NCBI GenBank assembly: GCA_020446285.1
Contig: JAGREZ010000045.1
Coordinates: forward strand, 1,839 to 33,253
Length of the DNA: 31,415 nt
Reading direction: 5' to 3'
Source of the DNA: Geminicoccaceae bacterium
Lineage (GTDB): Bacteria > Pseudomonadota > Alphaproteobacteria > Geminicoccales > Geminicoccaceae
How positions within the stretch are numbered: the first letter of the stretch is position 1; each line of letters starts with the position of its first letter. Of the stretch, positions 15,377 through 25,000 are shown in pieces. A model generated the notes under the pieces. It made no database searches and was not told the origin of the DNA. It saw only the letters and a program-made list of their open reading frames with translations. Position numbers and translations under genes: made by a program.

Positions 15377-17071
15377 TCAGGCAGCGCCCTTCTTCTTGTC
15401 TGCTCCCGCATCGAGGGCATCCGGTGAAAGACGGATGATCTGGACATCGATGATCGGTCGTTTGAATTTCGGTAGCCCCATCGCTTGACGCAATCCCGTG
15501 CGTACCGTGAGTTCTACCCGGTCGTCGTCGAGCACTTCCCGGTCGCTCAGTTCCTCGATGGCATCGCTGATCCGCTCGGTGATCTCGTCCGCGTTTTCAG
15601 TGAATGTATCCAGTTCCACGGCACCGACAGGGGTAATTCGCGGACTGGTGAGGAGGGAACCGAAGGAGTCCAGCACGAGAACGATCTGGATCGTGCCATG
15701 ACTCATGAGCCGCCGTCTCGTGCGATAAAGATCGTCACCGGCATCCACCAGTTCCGTGGTCTCGAGAACGAGCCGGCCGGTCGTCACCTCGCCGGTCACC
15801 GATACGGGACCGGGCGCCAGTCTCAGCATGTCGCCATTGCGGATCACGGGTGCGGTGTCCACGCCGAGCCGTTCCGCCAGTCGCGCATGGGCATAGAGGT
15901 GCCGGACCTCGCCATGCACGGGGACGGCGATCTTCGGGCGCATCCAGCGATACATCTGCTCGATCTCGTCACGACAGGGATGGCCCGAGACGTGGACGAA
16001 ATGGTCCTCCTCGGTAATTACCTCGACTCCGCGTTCGACCAGCTGATTGTGCAGATTGTAGAGTGTCCGCTCGTTGCCCGGGATGATCTTGGAGGAAAAG
16101 ATGGCGGTGTCTCCGGGCTCAAGCCTGATCCGCGGGTGATTGCCGAACGCGATGCGCATGAGCGCCGCGCGAGGTTCCCCCTGACTGCCAGTGACGAGAT
16201 ACATGAGTTTTTCCCGCGGCGTCTGCCCGACATCGCGTTCGTCGAGCACGGGTGGCATGTTCTCGAGGAAGCCTGATTCCTTCGCCGCATCGATCATCCG
16301 GTGCATCGAGCGGCCGACGACCACCACCGAGCGGCCGGCTTCATGTCCGGCAAGCATGGCGGTCTCGAGCCGTGCTATGTTCGAGGCGAAGGTGGTGAGG
16401 ACCACGCAGCCCTTCTGTTCACGGATCAGGGTTCTCAGACTGTCGCGGACTTCCGCCTCCGAGCCCGAGGTTCCGGGGCTCATGACATTGGTACTGTCGG
16501 CGACAAGGGCAAGGACGCCGTCCCTGCCGAAGGATTCCAGCCCTTCGATATCGGTTCGTTCGCCGACCATGGGTGCCGGGTCGAGCTTCCAGTCGCCGGT
16601 ATGCAGCACCCGGCCGAACGGCGTGTCGATGGCGAGCGCGTTGGCGTCGGGAATGGAATGGGTGACATGCATCAGACAGCAGCGGAACGGCCCCAGATCG
16701 AATGGTTCGCCGGGCGTCATCTCTCGGATGGCCGAGGCCTGTTGCACGCCATTCTCGGAGAGCTTGCGCCGGAGTACGGCGGCGGGAAAGCGTGTGCAGT
16801 GGATCGGCACGCCGAGTTTCGACCAGAGATAGGGGACCGCTCCGATATGGTCTTCATGGGCGTGGGTGATGATGATGCCGAGAAGCCGATCCCTGCGTTC
16901 CTCGATGAATGACAGATCGGGAAGCACGAGATCGGCGCCGGGAAGACGGTCGTCGGCGAAGGTAAGGCCGAGATCCACCATGATCCACTGGTCATCGATA
17001 CCGTAGAGATAGACGTTCATGCCGATCTCGCCGACGCCACCGAGCGGCACGAACACGAGTTCGCCGCTCAT
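15377..17071 (-). CDS. rnj: Ribonuclease J
   Basis: RNase J is a metallo-beta-lactamase/beta-CASP nuclease with endo- and 5'-3' exonuclease activity in RNA processing and decay. The 564-residue product starts MSGELVFVPLGGVGEIGMNV. The zinc motif THAHEDHIG (His70, His72, Asp74, His75) follows, and later the beta-CASP segment with SGHPCRDEIEQMYRW and PVHGEVRHLYAHARL. The C-terminal domain is present. The ATG at 17071 overlaps the coaX stop (ATGA), so the two are coupled. In-frame starts further upstream lie inside coaX and add unrelated residues. coaX-rnj adjacency is a common alphaproteobacterial arrangement. Confidence 0.96.
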   Translation of the reverse strand: MSGELVFVPLGGVGEIGMNVYLYGIDDQWIMVDLGLTFADDRLPGADLVLPDLSFIEERRDRLLGIIITHAHEDHIGAVPYLWSKLGVPIHCTRFPAAVLRRKLSENGVQQASAIREMTPGEPFDLGPFRCCLMHVTHSIPDANALAIDTPFGRVLHTGDWKLDPAPMVGERTDIEGLESFGRDGVLALVADSTNVMSPGTSGSEAEVRDSLRTLIREQKGCVVLTTFASNIARLETAMLAGHEAGRSVVVVGRSMHRMIDAAKESGFLENMPPVLDERDVGQTPREKLMYLVTGSQGEPRAALMRIAFGNHPRIRLEPGDTAIFSSKIIPGNERTLYNLHNQLVERGVEVITEEDHFVHVSGHPCRDEIEQMYRWMRPKIAVPVHGEVRHLYAHARLAERLGVDTAPVIRNGDMLRLAPGPVSVTGEVTTGRLVLETTELVDAGDDLYRTRRRLMSHGTIQIVLVLDSFGSLLTSPRITPVGAVELDTFTENADEITERISDAIEELSDREVLDDDRVELTVRTGLRQAMGLPKFKRPIIDVQIIRLSPDALDAGADKKKGAA

Positions 17072-17889
17072 GCCGGCGTCCTCTTCGGCGAAGCGTCGCC
17101 GTTCTCCTCGCCCGCGTGGATCCGTTCCCTGTTCATCAGGTAAATCTCCAGAAGCCCGGCCATGGTCAGGTCCTTGTCGACATGTTTGAGACAGGCGCAC
17201 TGTCTGGCGAAAAGCGGGGCGAGGCCGCCCGTCGCGATCACCGTCATGGTTGCGCCATATTCCGCTTCGATGCGCGCGATCAGCCCCTCGATCATCCCGA
17301 CATAGCCCCAGAAGATGCCGGACTGCATCGCACCTTCGGTACTTCGGCCGATCGCGTTCGCCGGCGGCTCGATCGCAATTCTGGGCAATTTGGCGGCGGC
17401 GCGATGCAATGCCTCGATGGAGAGGTTGATGCCCGGTGCTATGACACCACCGATGAACGCTCCTTCATCGTCAACGACATCGAACGTCGTGGCGGTGCCG
17501 AAATCGACGATGATGAGCGGTGGTTCGTAGCGGCGTACGGCCGCGACTGCATTCACCAGCCTGTCGGAGCCTGCCTCGCGCGGATTGTTGAGCTTGTTGA
17601 CGATGCCGTGTTCGAGATCCTCGCCGGTCACGAACGCCTTGCAGCCGAAGAATCCCTCGCTCATCCAGCGAAGCGGCTGCAGCGCGGGCGGTACGACGCT
17701 GGAAATGATGACGGCGGCGACCTGGCGATGATCGAACCCGGCGATCTGGATGAGTTGAATCAGCAGTGCGCCATATTCCTCGGCCGTGCGCTCGCGATTG
17801 GTCGAAAGGCGCCACTGACCGAGCTGCTTGCGCTCGCGATAAAGCGCGAACACCGTATTGGTATTGCCGACATCGATCAGAAGGAGCAT
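17068..17889 (-). CDS. coaX: Type III pantothenate kinase
   Basis: CoaX phosphorylates pantothenate, the first committed step of CoA synthesis; unlike CoaA it is of the ASKHA fold and needs a monovalent cation. The 273-residue product opens MLLLIDVGNTNTVFALY (phosphate-binding Asp6 and the GNTNT loop). It carries GSDRLVNAVAAV (the second conserved Asp) and DFGTATTFDVV (the PHOSPHATE-2-like loop). The ATG at 17889 fits the family N-terminus but has no clear ribosome site; a GTG at 17910 in frame is an alternative. The stop overlaps the RNase J start. The upstream TIR-STAND gene on the same strand ends 75 bases before this start. Confidence 0.95.
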   Translation of the reverse strand: MLLLIDVGNTNTVFALYRERKQLGQWRLSTNRERTAEEYGALLIQLIQIAGFDHRQVAAVIISSVVPPALQPLRWMSEGFFGCKAFVTGEDLEHGIVNKLNNPREAGSDRLVNAVAAVRRYEPPLIIVDFGTATTFDVVDDEGAFIGGVIAPGINLSIEALHRAAAKLPRIAIEPPANAIGRSTEGAMQSGIFWGYVGMIEGLIARIEAEYGATMTVIATGGLAPLFARQCACLKHVDKDLTMAGLLEIYLMNRERIHAGEENGDASPKRTPA

Positions 17890-17964
17890 GGGACAGCGCT
17901 GTACCTGCACGGAACGGACATGAAAAGCCGCCGCAGTTCTATCCCCGTTTGAAGCGTTTGGCCA

Positions 17965-20900
17965 TCATCGATGAGGTGACATCGGCAACTCGTTCCTTAC
18001 CGCTGTTTCACTCGATCCGGCGCTCTCGCGGGCATGTCGAGACTTCTGGCGACGAAAGCCGGAAATCGCCGCCTCGACCGATTGTGCGGTCGGAAGGCCG
18101 AAGAGCAGTGCGTGGTCCAGCCCGTCCTCGCCTTCGAGTGCGCCCATCGCCTGCCAGTATCGCGCATAGTAGGAGCTGCCGGGTTCCAGGGTCAGGTGAA
18201 GGGTGCCGGCGATCGCCTCGACCAGATACGATGTAACGGACTCGTCTCCGCTCAGCGGGTGCCGCAGGATCAAAAGGGCCGCATGCAGGAAGACCGGCTT
18301 GCCGAGATGTGGCGAAATCCGGCAAAGGGCCTCCGAAGCGACGGCGAGCGTACCGGTGTCGCCGGCTTCGAACGCTGCCCTGAGCAGTCGTTCCGTGACG
18401 AAGTCCAGAAGCTCGACCGTCTCCTGCGACCGGTCGGCGCCGGCAATCGCGTCGATGACATAACATGCGGCGGCTAGGGCATCGATATCCTCGTCATACT
18501 GATGGATCAGCTCACGGATGTTCCTCGTGCGGTGCCGCATGTCTTTTTCGTGGCAGCGCCGAAGGAGCGCGCCGAGTGTCACGCTCCATGCCTGAAGTGC
18601 CACGGGTGACGTCGCCGAGCGGATGAACGCCTCGCTGCGTTCGGCGACATCGGCGGCAAAATCGCGATCGATCAGAGTCGCGACGGCATGAATTGTGTCG
18701 GCGGCCGACTGCTGCGTGGGGAGGAAATCGACCCGGCCAGCGGCGGCGAGGGCCTTGTCGACGATTGCATGCAGGAATTCGTGGCGCGCCTGGACCTGTA
18801 GCTCGCCACAGAGGATCGCTGTCGTCAGCGCGAGCGTTCGAATCTCGTCAGGATCGCGCATGGACCCGAGACCTTCCTCAAGTTCGGCGATGAGCCTCGC
18901 GGCTTCGTCCTTGTGTCCCGAGAACGGCGCCCGGCGTGCCAGCGATGCGAGCATCTGCACGATCGCCAGTCTCTGTGCGGGCTCCTGCTCGCGGTCGATC
19001 ATCGCAACGAGGCGATTGAGCACATGATTGCACGCGGTCTCGCTCATGGCGTCGACGAGACTGTCGGCAATCTCGACAATGGCGTGCAGTCTCGTGGGGG
19101 AAGGTGAGCGGCCGACGGCGGAAATCAGCCGGGAAGCGAAGCTGTCGGCCTGCCCACTGGACAAACGCCGGCAAAGTGCCCTGAGAACGGGAACCATCGT
19201 CTGGCTCGCCGCAAGCGGCGGCGACCGGCCAAAGCCGTCGAGGAGCCGCCGCGCCAGCCGGTCGGCGTCGGCCTGATCGACCCTCGTCGCCAGTCTGGCC
19301 GTGGCGGGACCGAGTTCCCCGACGAGATTGGCACCATTGCCGTCCAAGTAGTGAGTGACGGTTCCCTCGATCACGCGTGCCGCCGGTGCCGAGATTTCCT
19401 CCGCCGGAACATGTCCGGAAAGCGCGTCGAGGGCTGTTGCGCTGGCAGTCAGATTGGCTGGCGTGTCGGACTGCTGGATGAGATCCGTCAGCATGACCAT
19501 TGCCGGCGCGATCATCCTTGTGTCGAACGGCGCCGACCAGCCGGCGAGAACGAGCCTCGATTTCGCCAGGCAGCGAATATCGGACGTCGTCGTGACGAGA
19601 TTGTCGAGGATGTCGAGCAGTTGGATCGCACCCTCGCGATGCAATCCGCCGAGCACCCGGAGCATGACACCGGGCTCCCGCTGGAACTTGCGCGAGCGGT
19701 CGGTATTGCAGACCGCAGCCCGGAGCATCGCCGCGCGGTGGGACGTACGGGCTGCGGTCAGCGTTCGAAGGGTCGCGAGTTCATGCGGTTCCGGGCAGCC
19801 GCCGAACCAGCTGAGTTCGAGCGAGAGCCAGTGCGCCATGCAGGCCATGTCGGCGGCACGGGCGCTCTGGATGGCGATACTCGCATCGATGAACTGCCGT
19901 TGCTCGGCGGTGAGCATGTCGCGTGTCATCAGCTCGATGGCAGCCTCGACATTCGATGCGGGCCAGATGAAGTCGTCATGCCTGTCGTTTTCCAGCCATT
20001 CGAGTCGCCGTGCCTCGATCTTCTGGATCAGCAGCATGTCATTGGCATGGATTTCGATCCACTCGCTCAGGCGGGGCCACCGGCGAAAGAGCGATTCATG
20101 CGAGATATCCACGACCGGATCGCCCGGAAGACCGCTGTCGATGGTGATCAGCCGCGATGCACCGAGTGATTGCGCGACCTGCCAGAGTTCCTCTCCCAGT
20201 TCGCTACGCCGGCGCGGGCGTCGGGTCGCATGGTGCGCCACACCGCTTGCCGGTCCGATATGTGCGAGGGAGAGGAACAGCCGCCGTGCGGCCAGCTCGT
20301 CGACTCCCGAATCTGCAAGCGCCTGGTCGGCCTGCTTGGCGAGCGCACCGGCCACGCCGCCGATCGCCTCGAGTTCCTCATAGGAAATCTGGTCCCGCCT
20401 GCGCTGGCGCCAGAGCGCATCGAGTGCCACCCCGACAAGGGGAAGCGCATCCGGATTGGCTTCGATGTCGGCGATGATCCGTGCCGCGACCGCCACATCG
20501 ATTTCCACGCCGCGCCGGGCCGCCGGCGCGAGAATGGCGCGTGTCAGTTCATCGGGTGTCATGCGCCGGGCACGGATCTCGCATCCCTGAATGGCATCGA
20601 CGAATTCCGGGTCGTCCTCGATCAGGGCGGTCAGGAAATCCGAGCGGAAGGCGAGAACGGTGCGAAAGGGCACATCCGCGTGCGATCGCGCCATGAGCAG
20701 CAGGGCGCGTATCAGCGCCCGGTGCTGTTCCGGACATTCGTGGCGCGCGAGGCTGAAACTGTCCTCGAGCTGGTCGATGAAGAAGAACAGCCGCTTTCCG
20801 GTCGTTTCATGAAAGTTGCGTATATGCTCGACAAGGCGCTCGGGGGTCGCGATCAGCCGTTCGGCGATCACCCGTGCCCGCTCGGGTATGTCGAGGCGCG

Positions 20901-21681
20901 GTGTCGTCGGCTCGAGGATGCCGATGAGCGATTTGGCCCACTCCACCATCGGCTGGTTTCGCGGCGTGAAACGGGAGATGGCCCAGTCGCCCTCGGACCA
21001 GATTCGCGGTTCGATGCCTGCGCGGATGAGCGACGATTTGCCGGAGCCGGACGGGCCGCTCAGGAGAACGACCGGATGTTCGCGGATCCGCTCCCATAGC
21101 TGGTCGGCGAGCCGTTCGCGACCGAAGAAATCGTCCACATGCTCGCGTTCGAACATCAGCAGGCCGCGATAGGGCGGTCCGAGATCGGGGTGCGACGCGG
21201 GTGCCGCCGGGCGGTCCGACCAGCTACGCTGCAACTCGCGAATTCGCTTCGAGACCTCGCCGAGCGCCTGATGCGGGCGCTCCCATTCTTCCAGCGGCTT
21301 GACCGAACCCGCCATCTTCGGAAGCGCGTCGATCTTCGCCCAGCGCTTGTACTGCCAGTCGCAATCCCGGACGATGATCGGCATGATGAACATTTCGCCC
21401 CGATCGCGGCGATCGCAGGCGAGTGCGACCTCAATGGTGGATATGTAGGGCGACGCATTGAAACCCGGGCTGACGAGAAAGATGGCGAGATCGGCGCTCT
21501 GCAGGTTCTCGCGGATGCTGTCGTCCCAGTCGGCGGTAACATCGAGCATACCGTCCTCGAATATCTCGACGATGCCGTCACGGGCGAGGGAACTGAGCAT
21601 CGTGACGGCCATAGACTTCCAGCCGCCATCTGCTTCGTCTTCATGGGCGTAGGAAAGGAATACCTTGAGCGGGCTGGTCAT
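17965..21681 (-). CDS. TIR-STAND NTPase protein with helical-repeat C-terminus, putative immune receptor
   Basis: This 1238-residue protein has three parts. Residues 5-150 are a bacterial TIR domain: KVFLSYAHEDE, LAIFLVSPGFNASPYISTIE (Glu84 is the candidate NADase glutamate) and PIIVRDCDW. Residues 168-545 are an nSTAND1-like NTPase: PYRGLLMFEREHVDDFFGRE, Walker A GPSGSGKSS (209-217), Walker B FFFIDQLED (Asp303), AFRSDFL (Arg346), and a winged-helix segment with VDISHESLFRRWPRLSEW (about 524-541). Residues about 545-1238 are helix-rich, with tandem repeats near 720-920. TIR domains in bacterial defence commonly deplete or convert NAD after a STAND or other sensor detects phage; that role here is inferred. 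The ATG at 21681 has CGGAG eight bases upstream. Earlier in-frame starts lie in the promoter. The sequence looks intact. Confidence 0.88.
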   Translation of the reverse strand: MTSPLKVFLSYAHEDEADGGWKSMAVTMLSSLARDGIVEIFEDGMLDVTADWDDSIRENLQSADLAIFLVSPGFNASPYISTIEVALACDRRDRGEMFIMPIIVRDCDWQYKRWAKIDALPKMAGSVKPLEEWERPHQALGEVSKRIRELQRSWSDRPAAPASHPDLGPPYRGLLMFEREHVDDFFGRERLADQLWERIREHPVVLLSGPSGSGKSSLIRAGIEPRIWSEGDWAISRFTPRNQPMVEWAKSLIGILEPTTPRLDIPERARVIAERLIATPERLVEHIRNFHETTGKRLFFFIDQLEDSFSLARHECPEQHRALIRALLLMARSHADVPFRTVLAFRSDFLTALIEDDPEFVDAIQGCEIRARRMTPDELTRAILAPAARRGVEIDVAVAARIIADIEANPDALPLVGVALDALWRQRRRDQISYEELEAIGGVAGALAKQADQALADSGVDELAARRLFLSLAHIGPASGVAHHATRRPRRRSELGEELWQVAQSLGASRLITIDSGLPGDPVVDISHESLFRRWPRLSEWIEIHANDMLLIQKIEARRLEWLENDRHDDFIWPASNVEAAIELMTRDMLTAEQRQFIDASIAIQSARAADMACMAHWLSLELSWFGGCPEPHELATLRTLTAARTSHRAAMLRAAVCNTDRSRKFQREPGVMLRVLGGLHREGAIQLLDILDNLVTTTSDIRCLAKSRLVLAGWSAPFDTRMIAPAMVMLTDLIQQSDTPANLTASATALDALSGHVPAEEISAPAARVIEGTVTHYLDGNGANLVGELGPATARLATRVDQADADRLARRLLDGFGRSPPLAASQTMVPVLRALCRRLSSGQADSFASRLISAVGRSPSPTRLHAIVEIADSLVDAMSETACNHVLNRLVAMIDREQEPAQRLAIVQMLASLARRAPFSGHKDEAARLIAELEEGLGSMRDPDEIRTLALTTAILCGELQVQARHEFLHAIVDKALAAAGRVDFLPTQQSAADTIHAVATLIDRDFAADVAERSEAFIRSATSPVALQAWSVTLGALLRRCHEKDMRHRTRNIRELIHQYDEDIDALAAACYVIDAIAGADRSQETVELLDFVTERLLRAAFEAGDTGTLAVASEALCRISPHLGKPVFLHAALLILRHPLSGDESVTSYLVEAIAGTLHLTLEPGSSYYARYWQAMGALEGEDGLDHALLFGLPTAQSVEAAISGFRRQKSRHARESAGSSETAVRNELPMSPHR
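18922..19524 (-). repeat. Region encoding tandem ~40-residue helical repeats in the TIR-STAND protein
   Basis: Residues about 720-920 fall into roughly five units of 38-40 residues, each made of two or three helices. The clearest pair contains RLARRLLDGFGRSPP (808-822) and SFASRLISAVGRSPS (847-861), each followed by a Leu/Ala-rich helix. They resemble HEAT-type or similar Ala/Leu repeats. The DNA itself is too diverged to be a nucleotide repeat. In STAND proteins such C-terminal repeats are usually the ligand-sensing part. Confidence 0.55.
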
Positions 21682-21709
21682 GGGAGCTCCGGGAGTAAAG
21701 GATCCGGCA

Positions 21710-21738
21710 AATATAAAATAGGAAAAAAATCTTTTCAA
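21710..21738 (-). promoter_or_regulatory. Sigma70-type promoter of the TIR-STAND gene
   Basis: On the minus strand, TTGAAA (plus-strand 21733-21738) is followed after exactly 17 bases by TATATT (21710-21715), a near-consensus -35/-10 pair with a T-rich spacer. It lies about 29 bases upstream of the ATG at 21681, giving a short leader. The patch is far more AT-rich than its surroundings. Confidence 0.65.
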
Positions 21739-21877
21739 GCATCACATATACCTCCCCGCATTCCTGTCGCGCAGGAACTGGTTCGATGGCTGAACCATCC
21801 GCCAGATCATACTCGACGCCACCCAACGCACCCGACACTTGCGCAGCCCTCGCCCTTCGTCCATATACACGCCCCGT

Positions 21878-21953
21878 GGGGCCGTAGCTCAGCTGGGAGA
21901 GCGCCTGATTTGCATTCAGGAGGTCGACGGTTCGATCCCGTTCGGCTCCACCA
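21878..21953 (+). tRNA. tRNA-Ala (anticodon TGC)
   Basis: This is a 76-base cloverleaf. The acceptor GGGGCCG pairs with CGGCTCC (one G-U pair), followed by discriminator A and encoded CCA. The D arm is GCTCAGCTGGGAGAGC, the anticodon arm CCTGA/TCAGG carries the loop TTTGCAT (anticodon TGC), and the T arm contains GGTTCGATCCC. It is divergent from the TIR-STAND gene. The nearby TTGGC/GCCAA hairpin at 21968-21984 might end its transcript but lacks a trailing T run. Confidence 0.97.
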
Positions 21954-22038
21954 GTCAGATCAACGAGTTGGCTGTTTTTGCCAAATCGCCAATGACCGCC
22001 GCGTCGCTATCATGTCGTCACCCGGGCGGGAGGGAGCG

Positions 22039-25000
22039 TCAGGCCATCTCGTCGAGGCTTTTGTTGGCCTTTTCGTATCGGGTGAGGAGAGTGCGTCGTT
22101 GTTTTTCGGCGCGTTCGATGTGGCGTTGGCGGATATGGCCGTAGCCCCGGATCATTTCGGGGAAGGCCAGGAGTTCCCGCGCGGCGCTGCTGTTGTCGAC
22201 AGTGAGTTCGCCGGTGATGCGGTCGACGAGTTGTTCATGTTGCGCGAGGATTTCCCGGTCCAGGTGGCGTTCTGCCGTGCGTGAGAAAACATCGAAACGG
22301 CTGCCGCGCCAGCGGCGGAGACCGGCCAGGATCTTCAGCAGGCGGAACATCCACGGTCCGTAGCGGCGCTTGACCGGTTCGCCGGTCGCAGGATGGCGTG
22401 CGGCGAGAAATGGCGGGGCGAGATACAGCTCGATATGCCCGTGGCTTTCGAATTCCCGCTCGAGCTGCCGCTGGAAACTGCCGTTGGTGAAGAGCCGGGC
22501 GACCTCGAATTCATCCTTGATCGCCATGAGCTTGAAGAGATAGCGGGCGGCGGTCTTCGTGACCGGCATGGCGACATTGCCGAGGTGTGTTTCCGCCCCC
22601 TTCAGCCTTGCGATACGCGTTCGATAGCGTTCGGCATAGTCCCTGTCCTGATAATCGCGGAGAAACGCCGCGCGGCGTTCGATGAAGGCATCCAGCGAGG
22701 GGTCGTCGTGCACCGTTTGCAACCCGGCGGCTGCCTCGACGGCGGCTGGATCGTGCGCCGCCCGGCGCCCCCATTCGAACGCCTCGAGGTTCATCTCCAC
22801 GGCAACGCCGTTGAGTTCGATCGCCTCGCGGATGGCGGCACGGGAGAGGGGCAGGCAGCCACTCTGCCAGGCATGGCCGAGAAGGAGGCAGTTTGCGCCG
22901 ATGGCATCACCGAGAAACCGTTCGGCAAGCAATGTGGCGTCGATGGATGTGACCGCATCGGTGCCGGCGGCCGCGCGGATATCGGCATCGAGTCGATCGA
23001 TCGGGAGTTCGAGATCGGGGTTCATGGTAAAGAGCCCGGTCGTCGTTTCCTGGCGGTTCAGCGCCACGCGGGTGCGGTCTTTCTGCATCAGCGGAATGAC
23101 GGCGGGACCGGCGGCGACGACCAGATCGGCGGCGATGACGAGATCGGCACCGCCATGGGCGATGCGCGCGGTTCCGACCTGCCCCGGCGTCGGTGCGAGC
23201 TTGAGATGCGAGACGACGGCACCGCCCTTCTGCGCGAGGCCGATCATGTCCAGACCGAGCACGCCCTTGTTCTCGATATGCGCGGCCATGCCGATCAGTG
23301 CTGCGATGGTCACGACACCGGTACCGCCAATGCCGACGACGAGAATGCCCATCGTCCTGTCGAGTGCGGGGATGACGGGCTCCGGCAGTTCGCCCATTCC
23401 GTCGGCGGGCAGTCGTCCGGGCTTGCGCAGCCTTCCGCCATGCACGGTGACGAATGACGGGCAGAAGCCGCGTATGCAGGAGAAATCCTTGTTGCAGGCG
23501 GACTGGTCGATGCGCCGCTTGCGGCCGAATTCCGTTTCAAGCGGCTGAATGGCGACGCAGTTCGACTGCACGCCACAATCGCCGCAGCCCTCGCAGACCA
23601 GTTCGTTGATGAAGGCGCGGCGGTCGGGATCGACCATGCGTCCGCGCTTGCGCCGCCGGCGTTTCTCGGCGGCGCAGGTCTGGTCATAGATGAGGACGGT
23701 GACCCCCTCGACCCCGCGAAGGCGCTCCTGCACCTGCATGAGTTCGTCGCGATGATGGATGCGGAAGCCCGAATCGGTGGGGTACTTGTCCGGCTCGTCG
23801 GTGACGACGACGATCTCCTCGACCCCCTCGGCCTCGATCAGCCGGCAGATCCGGGGTACGGTGAGATTGCCCGTCTCCATCTTTTGCCCGCCGGTCATGG
23901 CGACGGCATCGTTGTAGAGCAGCTTGTAGGTGATATTGGCGCCGCTGGCGACGGCGGCACGGATGGCGAGCGAGCCCGAGTGGAAATAGGTGCCGTCGCC
24001 CATGTTCTGGAAAAGGTGCGGTGTCTTGCTGAACGGCGCCTCGCCGGTCCAGGAGGCGCCTTCGCCGCCCATCTGGGTGAAGCCGAATGTCTCGCGGTCC
24101 ATCCAGATCGTCATGGTATGACAGCCGATTCCGGCCATCGCCTGACTGCCTTCGGGCAACCGGGTGGAGGTGTTGTGCGGGCAGCCGGGGCAGAACCAGG
24201 GCATGCGCACCATGGCCGGCGTGAAACCCTCATGGGCGCGCATCAACGTCTCGATCCGTGTGCAGCGCGAGCGCAGTTCGGAGTCCTCGTCGTTGATTGC
24301 GAGCAGGCGGCGGCCGAGTTCGAGGGCGATCATGTTGGTATCGAGCGCGCCGTGGGACGGAAAGAGCGGTGCTCCAAGTTCGTCCTGCTTACCGATGATG
24401 ACCGGCCGGACGTCGCTCGAATAAAGCAGTTCCTTGGCCTGGCTTTCGACCAGCCCGCGCTTTTCCTCGACGACGATCACCTTGTCGAGTCCGCGCAGCG
24501 CTTCTTCGAGCATCTGCGGTTCGAGCGGGAAGACCATGCCGACCTTGTAGACGCGAAGCCCGAGCGCCCTTGCCCTTACGTCGTCGATGCCGAGGAGATC
24601 GAGGGCGGCGAGGAGATCGAGATAGGATTTGCCGCAACTCACCACGCCAATACGGGCATCGCTGTTGCCCATGGTCACGCGGTCGATACGGTTGGCTCGG
24701 GCAAAGGCGCGGGCGGCTTCCATCTTCACCGTCTTCAGCCGCCGTTCGAGACCGATGGCCACTGTCGGCAGCGGCTTGCGTGTGTCGAGGTCAATATTGC
24801 GCGGCTCGTTGGCAAGCTCGCTTTCGTCCGGCAGGACAATGGCGGGCATCGATGGCCCGACCTCGATGCTGGCTGTCGCCTCCACCGTGTCGTGGATGCA
24901 TTTGAGCGAGACCCAGGCGCCGGAAAAGCGGGAGAGGGCGATGCCGAGCAGGCCGTATTCGAGGATTTCCTGCACGCCCGCGGGATTGAGTACGGGTATG

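Noticed and set aside
19351..20383. Open frame of about 340 codons opposite the TIR-STAND gene
   Set aside because: The composition (Ser/Arg-rich) is that of a reading-frame shadow, with no ribosome site and no domain. The opposite strand encodes the TIR-STAND protein.
21878..21953. tRNA-Ala as an integration attachment site
   Set aside because: No partial copy of the tRNA 3' end was seen in the window and there is no integrase, so an att site cannot be supported.
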